Origin: Sphingobacterium wenxiniae
GTDB taxonomy: Bacteria > Bacteroidota > Bacteroidia > Sphingobacteriales > Sphingobacteriaceae
Direction of reading: 5' to 3'
DNA length: 64,000 nt
Assembly (NCBI RefSeq): GCF_900116225.1
Contig: NZ_FOZZ01000006.1
Coordinates: forward strand, 62,001 to 126,000
Part shown: in pieces, positions 18,284 through 26,844 of the stretch
Layout of the letters: each line of letters begins with the position of its first letter
Numbering within the stretch: position 1 is the first letter of the stretch
Made by a program: the position numbers and the translations under genes
Notes under the pieces: generated by a model
Databases searched by the model: none
The model's input: only the letters and a program-made list of their open reading frames with translations
Told to the model about the DNA's origin: nothing

Positions 18284-19124
18284 GATAGGTTAATGCACTC
18301 TCCCAGCCAATAAGAGCGGATTTGCGTTCTGTCCCCCAACGGTAGCCACTGATTAACCCGGAACTTTGTATAACCCGATGACAGGGGATGAGAAAAGCAA
18401 TGGGATTGCTGCCTATGGCTGTCCCTACTGCTCTGGAAGCTTTCTCGTGCTGTATATTAGTCGCGATTTCCTTGTAGGTGGAAAGTTTGCCGGTTGGTAT
18501 CTTTAATAAGGCTTCCCATACCTTTAGTTGGAAGGGAGTACCTCGCAAATGGAGTTTAATCTGTGGTAAATTCTTCCAATCTTGCTTGAAGAATGCAAGC
18601 AACTCTTGATGCATAGGTTGGTCTTGCTGTACAAATTTGGCTTGTGAAAAATTGCTGAAAAGTTGCTTTTCCAGAGGTATGTCTTCTGTCTCAAAAGCAA
18701 CAAAACAAACGCCTTTAACGGTAGAAGCGATTAAAACATCTCCAAAAATTGTAGGGTAGACATTATAGCTGATATATAGATTTTTGCCTCCATGCTTATA
18801 TTCCGCAGGAGTCATTCCCTCAACCTGTATAAACAAATCGTGCAGACGACTGGTGCTAGACATGCCCAATGCAAAGGAAGTGTCAAACAATGTTGCCTGT
18901 TGCTGACCAAGTAGCTTTTTGGCGTGGTTTACTCCTATATACTGTAAAAACTTCTTCGGACTTACGCCTGCCCACTCCTGAAACATGCGTTGGAAATGAT
19001 CCGGGCTCACGTGTACATGTGCAGCAATTTCAGACAACGAGGGTTGCGAACGATAGTGTTGTTGCACAAAAGCAATAGCCTTGGCTATGCGATTATAGTT
19101 GAGTGTCTCCTGTGAATTTTCCAT
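18261..19124 (-). CDS. Ada-like AraC regulator fused to methylated-DNA-cysteine methyltransferase
   Basis: A fusion of an AraC-type helix-turn-helix domain (about residues 8-100; SLSEIAAHVHVSPDHFQRMF) and an O6-methylguanine-DNA methyltransferase domain (about 118-280) with the acceptor cysteine in IPCHRVIQ (C248). The usual Ada N-terminal zinc domain, which senses methylphosphotriesters, is absent, so how it senses damage is open. The ATG at 19122-19124 is preferred; AAGGAGGG (minus strand, 19142-19135) lies 10 nt before it. A TTG six bases upstream is also in frame but only 4 nt from this site. Overlaps the AlkB-like gene downstream. Confidence 0.93.
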   Translation of the reverse strand: MENSQETLNYNRIAKAIAFVQQHYRSQPSLSEIAAHVHVSPDHFQRMFQEWAGVSPKKFLQYIGVNHAKKLLGQQQATLFDTSFALGMSSTSRLHDLFIQVEGMTPAEYKHGGKNLYISYNVYPTIFGDVLIASTVKGVCFVAFETEDIPLEKQLFSNFSQAKFVQQDQPMHQELLAFFKQDWKNLPQIKLHLRGTPFQLKVWEALLKIPTGKLSTYKEIATNIQHEKASRAVGTAIGSNPIAFLIPCHRVIQSSGLISGYRWGTERKSALIGWESALTYHEQNETI

Positions 19125-19169
19125 ACCCAAATTTCCCTCCTTTTGTACAGAATAAAAATCTGATTCTTG

Positions 19170-20282
19170 CTAAATTTTATTAGGGTCGCTTTCTTCTTCT
19201 TCTGGGGGAATGTCCGGGACATTTGTTCGTTGCTGCCGTATGACCCGAGGGTTACGCACGATGCCCTTTCCGTATTCATTGCTATATACTTTGACCAGTA
19301 CACCAATAGAAGAAAGAATGAGCGGGCCGAAAATCAACCCCAACATGCCGAACAGATTTAATCCCAGAAGAACCCCGAATACGGTAATTAAAGGGGGGAC
19401 ATTGCCAATTGTTTTGAGGATAGTAAAGCGGAGAACATTGTCAATTCCACCCACGATTATAAAACAATAGAGAAACAACCCTATACCGTTCGCTGTATTG
19501 CCTGTTGCCAAGGTGATAAGACATATAGGAATATAAATCGTCATTGTTCCCAAAATCGGGATAATGGAGGATATGCCCGTAAGCAATCCCAGAAGAATAT
19601 AATTTTCCACACCGAAAAACCAATAACCACCCATAGCTACCAAGCCCTGAAAAAAACCTAAGATAGGAATGCCGATGGCGTTGGATCGTACCATCATGTT
19701 CACCTCGTCCCAGATCTCCTTCTTACTGACTCTAGTGAAGGGGATTGCACGATAGATGGTTGTTTCCATCCTTTTAGCATGTACTTGCATGAAAAAAAGA
19801 ACAAAAAATGTAACCAGTAAATTCACGGCAACCTCTGCCACAGAGTTAATGATACTGGGAACATACCGTGTCAATCGTTGCAAAAAGTTGAACAAAGCGG
19901 CATCTGACATATCTATATCACGCAGTAAAGGTTTATCGGCCATATAGGCTTTCAACATGTTGAACTGGTTAATGATTTCATCGCGGTTGCCTAAGAAATT
20001 AGTAATCTGTGGCACGAGATAGTCAATCAGTGCCCACATTGGCAGAACTATAAACACAATGGAAAGGACAATGAATAATACGCTTGTCAGCGACTTGTTC
20101 CATCGCCGTATCTCTGTAAGATGAAAGTAAGATCTTCTAAAGAGAATGTATAACGTTATCGCTCCTAAGAAGCCAGGAAGGTAGTAGAGTAAATTTTTGA
20201 AGACAAGTATACAAATCAAGATGATGATGACAATCAGCATGATTTGGTTGATGGAATTATTGTTTATCTGACGGTATTTCAT
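19170..20282 (-). CDS. AI-2E family transporter
   Basis: A 370-residue polytopic membrane protein with about seven to eight hydrophobic segments, starting with LIVIIILICILVFKNLLYYLPG and ending with LGLNLFGMLGLIFGPLI. The region GLLTGISSIIPILGTMTIYIP and the final GP motif are typical of the AI-2E/PerM (YdiK) family. Named for one member that exports autoinducer-2, the family also includes antiporters and permeases, so the cargo is unknown. The short hydrophilic C-terminus (IPPEEEESDPNKI) is probably cytoplasmic. It precedes the Ada-like gene by 45 bp. Confidence 0.88.
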   Translation of the reverse strand: MKYRQINNNSINQIMLIVIIILICILVFKNLLYYLPGFLGAITLYILFRRSYFHLTEIRRWNKSLTSVLFIVLSIVFIVLPMWALIDYLVPQITNFLGNRDEIINQFNMLKAYMADKPLLRDIDMSDAALFNFLQRLTRYVPSIINSVAEVAVNLLVTFFVLFFMQVHAKRMETTIYRAIPFTRVSKKEIWDEVNMMVRSNAIGIPILGFFQGLVAMGGYWFFGVENYILLGLLTGISSIIPILGTMTIYIPICLITLATGNTANGIGLFLYCFIIVGGIDNVLRFTILKTIGNVPPLITVFGVLLGLNLFGMLGLIFGPLILSSIGVLVKVYSNEYGKGIVRNPRVIRQQRTNVPDIPPEEEESDPNKI

Positions 20283-20322
20283 GAAGGCCTCTATTTTCCT
20301 TACAAAATAAAGAAAAATATTG

Positions 20323-20366
20323 TTTTTCCATTGTGCGCAGGTTCAAACCTGCGCACAATGGAAAAA
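20323..20366 (-). terminator. Terminator of the S9 peptidase gene
   Basis: A 21 bp perfect inverted repeat, TTTTTCCATTGTGCGCAGGTT (20323-20343) against 20346-20366, sits 5 bp after the stop of the minus-strand peptidase gene. The stem is GC-rich in its centre, with T-runs at its outer end. It separates that gene from the AI-2E gene on the same strand. Confidence 0.87.
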
Positions 20367-20370
20367 ATTA

Positions 20371-22746
20371 TTACTTTAATGTGTTTTCAAATAATTTAAA
20401 GATACGTTTGTATTCATCGGTCCAGCTGGAAGGCTGAACGAATCCGTGATCTTCTACTGGATAAACAGCGAGATCCCAATTATCCTTGCCCAATTCGATA
20501 AAGCGTTGAGTCAGGCGAACAATATCTTGAAATTGTACATTAACATCTACCATGCCGTGGAGCATTAATAAATTGCCTTGTAACTTGTCTGCAAAGTATA
20601 TCGGAGAGCTACGCTTGAAAGCCAATGGATCTTCCGCGGGAGTATTCAGGATATTGGCGGTATAGCCATGGTTATAATGCGCCCAATCGGTAACCGAGCG
20701 CAAAGCCGCACCAGATTTGAATACTTCGGGCTCGTGAAACAAAGCCATCAATGTGATAAACCCACCATAAGAACCACCGTAGATACCTACATTCTCAGGA
20801 TTGATACCGTAGTTGTCCACGAGGTATTTTACGCCATCCACCTGATCGGTCAAGTCTTTTCCACCCATGTGCCGATAGATGCCTGTGCGGTGATTTCGAC
20901 CATATCCCGAGCTTGCGGTATAGTCAATATCGATGACGGTATAGCCTTCATCAGCCAACATGTTGTTGAACATATACTCCCTGAAATATTGGCTCCACCA
21001 GTAATGCACATTCTGCAGATAGCCCGCGCCATGCACAAATACCACTGCTGGTTTGCTTGGGTGTGGGTTCTTTGCAGGATATACGCGTGCATATACATCG
21101 TCACCATGTCTGTTCTGGAATTTCACCATATCCGGCTCCCGCCAGGCATAGCTTTCGAACTCTGCTGTGGTCGAATGGGTGATACGCTCTGCGTTCGCAT
21201 TGTTCTTATTCTCCTGTAGGTACAGTTCCCACGGAGTATTCATGTTAGAGTGGTTAATCGCGAGCCATTTCTCGTCAGGGGATAAAGTAACTTCATTACC
21301 GCCCTTCTGCGTAGTGAGCTGCTGCAGATCACCACCTGCTACCGGTAATTTATAGAAATGCGTAATGCCCGGATGTTCCTTGTTGGCTTGAATGTAGAAC
21401 GATTTTTTGTCATCAGAGAGCTGCACGCGTTGTATCTCCCAGTTTCCTTGTGTCAGTGCTGTGGTCTGTCCTTTGTTCAGGTCGTGTACGTAAAGATGAG
21501 AATATCCGCTTTTCTCGCTTTGGAAGTAAAAGCTTTTGGCATCAATCCAGGTGATGTCTCGCCCGATACCTGGCCCTGCTATCCAAGCCTCATCACGTTG
21601 ACGGTCGATAAGGGACAGATCCCCTGTAGATGGGTCAACGCGTAGTATCCAGAAATCTTTGTTGTCGATGGCTTTAGCGGTTACTACAGCATAACGTCCG
21701 TCAGCATTCCAGCTGATGGAACCCCAGTTGACCGAGCGGTTTTCGTTGGTTTTTTGACGTTCGGCCAATCGTTCCGGATAATCAGTGAGATAATCCGGCA
21801 AATCTTTAATGCCTGGAATCTGCTCTACTTTTAGCTCGATAATGGTATCGCGTTCTGCATCGTAGATAAAACCTTTGGAATAGTAGACTTGCGTGCCTAC
21901 TTTGGGACGAGACACTAAATCTTCAATATATCCGGACTCCGTAACGAAGTTAGGAACATCGGTGTTTTTTGATTCTTTGTCGCGCACAAAAAGACGATAG
22001 CCTACATAGCGACCTTCCGGGCTAACCCGTAAGCCACTGAGCATGTCATCGCCATAGTATTGCGGTTTTAGTTTGCGTTCTTCCTGCTGGTTGGCCTTAT
22101 TGAGACTGTCCCGAAGTTTTTTCTGTTTGTCGTTATCCTTTAAGACGTCGAAAAGCTCCATCTGGTCTTTTTTTAACCAGCTATAATGTTCATTGATGGA
22201 AGAATTGCGCTGCGCTGCAGTGGCAGGTTTGTTACCCCGAACGAAGTTGGTCAATTGTGTTGTCCTTCCATCCTGTGGATGTATAAGGTATACGTTATCG
22301 CCTCGTTGATAAGCCAACTCACCACTATTCAGAAAACCTAAGAGTTGTTCGCGGTCTTGGGTTTGAGTTAAAGCTTGAGAAGTCTTTGTTTTGGTGTTGT
22401 ATAGATATATGTCTCCTGACTTTTCAAAAGCTCCATAGCTTTTGTCGTGGCTGTAAATAGCGGGGCGAGTACTGTTTTCTTCCACTTCGGTCTCGGAGGC
22501 TTTGCTGTACTGCCGGGTCTTTACATCCAATCGGTATACCTCTGCATAGTCCTTACGTTCAGGATTCCAGTTGAAATAGAGGTGTCGACTGTCTGCCGAC
22601 CAGCGGAAATTGCTGGGTGATTCGCCAATCCACTTTGGATCGCGCATAATTTTCTCGACTGAAAGACGTCCTAATTCCTGTGCCTGCCCGGAATGTGACA
22701 GGGTAAATGAAAGCAGAAAAAGACCTACAATATATTTTTTCATCAT
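20371..22746 (-). CDS. S9 family prolyl oligopeptidase (DPP IV-like), secreted
   Basis: A 791-residue serine peptidase with a signal peptide (KKYIVGLFLLSFTLSHSGQAQ), so probably periplasmic. The N-terminal two thirds is a beta-propeller-like region (repeats such as SPEGRYVGYRLF, SPDEKWLAI). The C-terminal alpha/beta hydrolase has the nucleophile in YGGSYGGFITL (about residue 656), with the aspartate likely in HGMVDVNVQF and the histidine in VEDHGFVQP. Oxyanion-side PAVVFVHGAGY is present. DPP IV relatives remove Xaa-Pro dipeptides. MM at the start leaves a one-codon uncertainty. Confidence 0.93.
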   Translation of the reverse strand: MMKKYIVGLFLLSFTLSHSGQAQELGRLSVEKIMRDPKWIGESPSNFRWSADSRHLYFNWNPERKDYAEVYRLDVKTRQYSKASETEVEENSTRPAIYSHDKSYGAFEKSGDIYLYNTKTKTSQALTQTQDREQLLGFLNSGELAYQRGDNVYLIHPQDGRTTQLTNFVRGNKPATAAQRNSSINEHYSWLKKDQMELFDVLKDNDKQKKLRDSLNKANQQEERKLKPQYYGDDMLSGLRVSPEGRYVGYRLFVRDKESKNTDVPNFVTESGYIEDLVSRPKVGTQVYYSKGFIYDAERDTIIELKVEQIPGIKDLPDYLTDYPERLAERQKTNENRSVNWGSISWNADGRYAVVTAKAIDNKDFWILRVDPSTGDLSLIDRQRDEAWIAGPGIGRDITWIDAKSFYFQSEKSGYSHLYVHDLNKGQTTALTQGNWEIQRVQLSDDKKSFYIQANKEHPGITHFYKLPVAGGDLQQLTTQKGGNEVTLSPDEKWLAINHSNMNTPWELYLQENKNNANAERITHSTTAEFESYAWREPDMVKFQNRHGDDVYARVYPAKNPHPSKPAVVFVHGAGYLQNVHYWWSQYFREYMFNNMLADEGYTVIDIDYTASSGYGRNHRTGIYRHMGGKDLTDQVDGVKYLVDNYGINPENVGIYGGSYGGFITLMALFHEPEVFKSGAALRSVTDWAHYNHGYTANILNTPAEDPLAFKRSSPIYFADKLQGNLLMLHGMVDVNVQFQDIVRLTQRFIELGKDNWDLAVYPVEDHGFVQPSSWTDEYKRIFKLFENTLK

Positions 22747-23370
22747 GATTAAGATTTGAAGGCTTGAAATTAGGGATTAATTATGGGTTCTGGAGGGTTT
22801 AGTTGGAATTTTATACTTTGGGGAGGAGTAAGCGATGACGTTGGTAGTGGAAAAAGCAGTTTTTCGTAAATCCTTCGGGAGATCTTCGGCCTTGCTTCGT
22901 ACCTTCCTCGGGAATGCGTTTGGGTGAGTCCGTAATAAGTCCGTGTTGACTCCGAGGTGAGAGTGTATATATCATAGTTTCATTACGGAAACATAGCGTT
23001 CAGGAGATTCATACATCTCGAAGCTATTGTGAACCAGTCTCAAAGCAGTCTTAAAGCTATGTCGAAGAAAATCTCAGATAAAAGTAAATGCGAATTTTGA
23101 ATGTATTCTTTGCGATTTTTATACTAAAAGTCCGTGTTTTTCCTGGTGAATTTATAACAATATCCCATGTTATTTGGGATTTTATCAAAAAAAGAAAAAA
23201 TTGGGGAAAAGGTAGTTATAATTAGTTTTGGAATTTATCGATTTATTGTTTGCCGGTTAATTTCCATATTTAATAATATTTTTGCTTAAAGTTAAGGGTT
23301 GATGTCCCAATACTGGTACACAAGCATTCTTTTTGGATTTATTTGTAGGTACAGTAAAAATTGTAGGTTC
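22747..23370. other. Non-coding gap upstream of the secreted CarboxypepD_reg-like gene
   Basis: About 620 bp without a convincing gene. It contains GAGTCCGTAATAAGTCCGTGTTGACTCCG-like sequence (about 22925-22952) in which TCCG recurs three times at 11-12 bp steps. Near its right end is TATTTTTG (23277-23284), a fit to the TAnnTTTG promoter box with TTTG (23249-23252) about 24 bp upstream, which could serve the downstream gene. Nothing else was recognised. Confidence 0.5.
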
Positions 23371-24477
23371 ATGTTAGGTTGGAGAAGTAAAATATTTTTG
23401 ATTTTTCTGTTTGGTTTTAAGGTTGGGTTTGCTCAAATCCGTTTTGTTGATGACGAAACACAGCTTTCTGTCCCGGCATTAAATATCTATCACGAGAAAG
23501 GGACTTTAATCGGTTTTACGGATAAGGACGGCGTATTACGTTTTCTCGCAGGCACGGAGAAGTACCAGACGCTTCCATTGTCAATTACAGTACAGCACAT
23601 TTCCTATGAAGATGCAACTTACAACCTGAAGGATCTTCATGGAGAGCAGGTCTATATGCTCAATCCTCGTACGAATAGTATTGAAGACATCATCATACAG
23701 GCAAAGCCAAAGGAAATCATAGTCCTGAAAGGTTATTTTAGGTCGTTGGAAACCTTTGACCTGCAACACAAATATTTCGCAGATGGATTGATGGAATTTT
23801 ATATTCCGGTTGGAAAAGGTAAACCTAAGTATCGTCTGTTGGACTATCGGGTGTTTCGAGATTCTAATGTTGTGCAAGATTATGATGCTAAAATGGGACC
23901 TTTTTTTCAAATAGCTCGGGTGGCAGAACTACATGTGGATGCTTTGCCAAAGCGATTGATGAGCTATCAAGTGGAAGACCAGGAAAGGTATCGCTCTAGA
24001 TTACTTAAAGACGGTATAGAGGTAGGGCATATTACCACGAGAAAGGAGGATGGCCTGCAGATGTATATAGATTTGGTTCTACCTGATACAGTAAAAAAAG
24101 AGAAGATTTTTAGACTGGAAGCACTTATAAAGAATGAAGTACATGTTGAACGTTATTCTTCAAGCAATGTAGCCGCTGTTTCCTACGCTGATTTACAGAG
24201 TACCTATCAGAATCTTGTGGGCAGTATTAAACGTAAAAAGGAACTGGGGCATGTGCCGTATGAGGGATTAAACGAGTTTTATGTACTTGAACGTTCATTT
24301 ATCAGTCTGGAAGAATATAAAACCTTTGAAAAAGAATTGATCAGAAGTATCTATAAAACGCCTGAGAAAAGTAGATACAGCCAGAAATACTGGGAGAATC
24401 TGGACGAATTTCATATTCCGTCGGTTCAATCTGGGCTTGCAGAAAAGTTGGGGAAAACCTTAAAATTAGTGGAATGA
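23371..24477 (+). CDS. Secreted carboxypeptidase-regulatory-like domain protein
   Basis: From the ATG at 23371 the product is 368 residues with a signal peptide (MLGWRSKIFLIFLFGFKVGFA, cleavage before QIRF). The frame is open upstream but those residues would precede a good signal sequence, so the inner start is chosen. The first part (VPALNIYHEKGTLIGFTDKDGVLRF) looks like a CarboxypepD_reg-like beta-sandwich, common at the head of Bacteroidota outer-membrane and surface proteins. The remainder is not recognised and has no lipobox or beta-barrel signature. It stands alone, with non-coding gaps on both sides. Confidence 0.7.
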   Translation: MLGWRSKIFLIFLFGFKVGFAQIRFVDDETQLSVPALNIYHEKGTLIGFTDKDGVLRFLAGTEKYQTLPLSITVQHISYEDATYNLKDLHGEQVYMLNPRTNSIEDIIIQAKPKEIIVLKGYFRSLETFDLQHKYFADGLMEFYIPVGKGKPKYRLLDYRVFRDSNVVQDYDAKMGPFFQIARVAELHVDALPKRLMSYQVEDQERYRSRLLKDGIEVGHITTRKEDGLQMYIDLVLPDTVKKEKIFRLEALIKNEVHVERYSSSNVAAVSYADLQSTYQNLVGSIKRKKELGHVPYEGLNEFYVLERSFISLEEYKTFEKELIRSIYKTPEKSRYSQKYWENLDEFHIPSVQSGLAEKLGKTLKLVE

Positions 24478-24600
24478 TATTATTGCGAGCATATTAGCTG
24501 TTGCAATTTATAATGTAGGATATGATTTTTTGAAGATTAGGGTTTTTCCTAAAGATACTACTACAAGCTTAAATTAATTGGAATAAAATATAACCAAATA

Positions 24601-24729
24601 TGGGAATCATAGATATTATCATCGTCATTTGCCTGTTGGTAGGGGCCATGACGACTAAAATCAAGATATTAAAGATACGCAATGATTGTCTTAGCTATCC
24701 TCTTTATCTTATATGGTCTGTTTATTAGC
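24601..24729 (+). pseudogene. Short membrane ORF, possible CvpA-like remnant
   Basis: An ATG ORF of 42 codons beginning MGIIDIIIVICLLVGAM, which looks like the first helix of CvpA-type membrane proteins, then losing similarity. A different frame just after it (about 24685-24756) reads IVLAILFILYGLFISNWVSQ, another hydrophobic helix. This suggests a frameshifted and shortened gene. Too short to be sure; it may also be a genuine small membrane protein. Confidence 0.3.
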
Positions 24730-24779
24730 AATTGGGTAAGCCAAGGGGAATTGTAATCACATAACTTTTTTCAAATATA

Positions 24780-24905
24780 ACCACAGGTTGTGGTGGAAGC
24801 CAATCGTATGGGGGATATTTGCAATATGATTATATTAATATTTCGATTGGTAAAAGAGTTGGTGGATTTTCTATTGAAAATGCTCAGTTAAAATCTAATC
24901 CCTGA
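24780..24905 (+). pseudogene. Possible 3' remnant of a degraded gene
   Basis: One frame reads GCGGSQSYGGYLQYDYINIS then IGKRVGGFSIENAQLKSNP and a TGA at 24903-24905, with balanced composition but no start codon or plausible upstream extension. It could be the tail of a lost gene in the 540 bp gap before rplM. No family is recognised. Confidence 0.2.
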
Positions 24906-24950
24906 AAAAGAAAAAAACAAAAACCATTTTCATATTCCAAATAATTGTTC

Positions 24951-24958
24951 TACTTTTG
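24951..24958 (+). promoter_or_regulatory. Promoter -7 box for rplM-rpsI-rpsB
   Basis: TACTTTTG matches TAnnTTTG exactly, 64 bp before the rplM GTG. The -33 region is T-rich (TTTTC near 24926-24930), without a clean TTG. The leader would be about 60 nt. Confidence 0.6.
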
Positions 24959-25021
24959 CAGACCTTATTGTAGGGATTACAAGAGGGGATAATAGTTTAT
25001 TAATTAATTAAATAAAAGCAA

Positions 25022-25465
25022 GTGAATACGTTAAGTTACAAAACTGTCTCTGCCAACAAGAACACCGTTAACAAAGAGTGGATCGTTGTTGACGCTGAAG
25101 GAGAGATTTTGGGGCGCTTGGCAAGCGAAATTGCGAAAGTAATTCGTGGTAAGCACAAGCCTACGTTCACCCCACACGTAGACTGTGGAGATAACGTGAT
25201 TGTTATCAACGCAGACAAAATTAAGTTGACTGGAAACAAATTGGGCGACAAAGTTTACGTTCGTTACACAGGTTATCCAGGTGGTCAACGTTTTATTTCT
25301 CCAAAAGAATTAATGGCGAAACACCCAGAGCGCATCATTGAAAAAGCCGTTCGCGGGATGTTACCTAAAAACCGTTTAGGTCGTCAATTGTTCAAAAACC
25401 TTTATGTTTATGCCGGAACTGAGCACAAACATGAGGCACAGAATCCAAAACCAGTTAAATTTTAA
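25022..25465 (+). CDS. rplM: 50S ribosomal protein L13
   Basis: The 147-residue large-subunit protein L13. The N-terminus ([13 protein letters not shown]), [20 protein letters not shown], the central YTGYPGGQR and [13 protein letters not shown] are characteristic. It starts with GTG, as no in-frame ATG lies near and the N-terminus aligns with the family from this codon. First gene of the rplM-rpsI-rpsB operon, 11 bp before rpsI. Confidence 0.97.
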   Translation: MNTLSYKTVSANKNTVNKEWIVVDAEGEILGRLASEIAKVIRGKHKPTFTPHVDCGDNVIVINADKIKLTGNKLGDKVYVRYTGYPGGQRFISPKELMAKHPERIIEKAVRGMLPKNRLGRQLFKNLYVYAGTEHKHEAQNPKPVKF

Positions 25466-25476
25466 GGAGAGCTAAA

Positions 25477-25863
25477 ATGTCAACAACGAATACTTCAGGA
25501 AGAAGAAAAACAGCTGTTGCCCGCATTTACTTAACTGCTGGTAGCGGAAACATTACCGTAAACGGTAAAGACTATAAAGAATATTTCCCAACATTGCCAT
25601 TGCAATATATCGTTACTCAATCTCTTGAAGTAGCAGGTGTTGCTGGAAATTTTGATGTGAAAGTTAACGTGAATGGTGGTGGTGTCAAAGGACAAGCCGA
25701 AGCAGTACGTTTAGCAATTGCTAAAGCGTTAGTAGAGCTTGACCCAGAAGCAAAACCAGCTTTACGCGCGAAAGGTTTAATGACTCGTGATGACCGTATG
25801 GTTGAGCGTAAGAAACCAGGACGTCGCAAAGCACGTAGAAGATTCCAATTCAGTAAACGTTAA
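25477..25863 (+). CDS. rpsI: 30S ribosomal protein S9
   Basis: The 128-residue small-subunit protein S9. GRRKTAVARIYLTAGSGNITVNG at the N-terminus and the basic tail VERKKPGRRKARRRFQFSKR, whose final Lys-Arg reaches the P-site tRNA, identify it. An AAGGAG (25464-25469) lies 7 nt before the ATG, overlapping the rplM stop, a good Shine-Dalgarno for this phylum. It lies between rplM and rpsB with short gaps. Confidence 0.98.
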   Translation: MSTTNTSGRRKTAVARIYLTAGSGNITVNGKDYKEYFPTLPLQYIVTQSLEVAGVAGNFDVKVNVNGGGVKGQAEAVRLAIAKALVELDPEAKPALRAKGLMTRDDRMVERKKPGRRKARRRFQFSKR

Positions 25864-25865
25864 TC

Positions 25866-25876
25866 AAAGGAGGATC
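25866..25876 (+). promoter_or_regulatory. Unusually strong Shine-Dalgarno before rpsB
   Basis: AAAGGAGGATC is nearly the full complement of the 16S rRNA 3' tail, with an 8 nt spacer to the rpsB ATG at 25882. Most other genes here lack a recognisable Shine-Dalgarno, as is usual in Bacteroidota, so this site stands out. Confidence 0.75.
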
Positions 25877-25881
25877 AAAAA

Positions 25882-26679
25882 ATGGCAAGAGCAACATATC
25901 AAGAATTATTGGATGCAGGTGTTCACTTTGGTCACCTTACTCGTAAGTGGGATCCGAAAATGGCTAAGTACATTTTCATGGAACGCAACGGTATCCACAT
26001 TATCGACTTGAACAAAACTTTAACGAAATTAGAAGAAGCTGCTTCAGCTATCAAACAAATCGTTAAATCTGGTCGTAAAGTATTATTCGTAGCTACGAAA
26101 AAACAAGCGAAAGAAATCATCGCTCAACAAGCGAAAGAAGTGAACATGCCTTTCGTTACAGAAAGATGGTTAGGTGGTATGCTTACAAACTTTGCAACAG
26201 TGCGTAAGTCTATCAAAAAGATGTCTAACATCGATAAAATGCAAAAAGATGGTACATACGATGTATTGTCTAAAAAAGAGAAGTTGATGATTCAGCGTGA
26301 GCGTATCAAGTTAGAAAACCTTTTAGGAGGTATCGCTGACTTGAACCGTTTGCCAGCTGCTTTGTTCATTATCGATGTGAAAAAAGAGCACATCGCGGTG
26401 GCTGAAGCATTGAAACTGAGTATCCCTACTTTTGCTATGGTCGATACAAACTCTGACCCTTCTAACATCGATTTCCCTATCCCGGCAAACGATGACGCAA
26501 GCAAATCCATCAGCCTAATTGCAGGTATCATTGGAAAAGCTATCCAAGAAGGTTTGGACGAGCGTAAACGCGACAAAGAAGAGGACGCTGAGAAAGAAGC
26601 AGCGGCAGCTAAAGCAGCTATCGACAACGGTGATGCTGAAGAAGCTAAACGCCCTCGCAAAGCGAAAGACGGAGAATAA
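25882..26679 (+). CDS. rpsB: 30S ribosomal protein S2
   Basis: The 265-residue small-subunit protein S2. Motifs include LLDAGVHFGHLTRKWDPKM, RNGIHIIDLNKT, VTERWLGGMLTNFATVRKS and ALFIIDVKKEHIAVAEA. After about residue 235 there is an Ala/Lys/Glu-rich tail (EEDAEKEAAAAKAAIDNGDA), as in other Bacteroidota S2 proteins. It follows rpsI by 18 bp with a strong Shine-Dalgarno. A hairpin with a T-run lies between it and tsf, so EF-Ts may be partly uncoupled. Confidence 0.97.
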   Translation: MARATYQELLDAGVHFGHLTRKWDPKMAKYIFMERNGIHIIDLNKTLTKLEEAASAIKQIVKSGRKVLFVATKKQAKEIIAQQAKEVNMPFVTERWLGGMLTNFATVRKSIKKMSNIDKMQKDGTYDVLSKKEKLMIQRERIKLENLLGGIADLNRLPAALFIIDVKKEHIAVAEALKLSIPTFAMVDTNSDPSNIDFPIPANDDASKSISLIAGIIGKAIQEGLDERKRDKEEDAEKEAAAAKAAIDNGDAEEAKRPRKAKDGE

Positions 26680-26693
26680 TATTCCCTAATAAG

Positions 26694-26763
26694 CCGGATA
26701 AACAAGTGTTCGTTTTTTGAAGCTTTGGCTCTCGAGAATCAGCGCATGTTTGTCCGGTTTTTT
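26694..26763 (+). terminator. Hairpin between rpsB and tsf
   Basis: CCGGATAAACAAG (26694-26706) pairs with CATGTTTGTCCGG (26745-26757) with one mismatch, and six T follow. The long loop contains TCTCGAGA, itself palindromic. It may be a partial terminator limiting tsf expression relative to rpsB. Confidence 0.6.
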
Positions 26764-26844
26764 GTTATTTAACACAGGCTTAATAAAGGATTTCGTAATC
26801 TTGTTGAGCTTTCAATTGGTAAAACATTAAAAAAAGAAATAAAC

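Noticed and set aside
19170-20282. Quorum-sensing transporter
   Set aside because: The AI-2E name is historical, and the window offers no evidence for autoinducer export.
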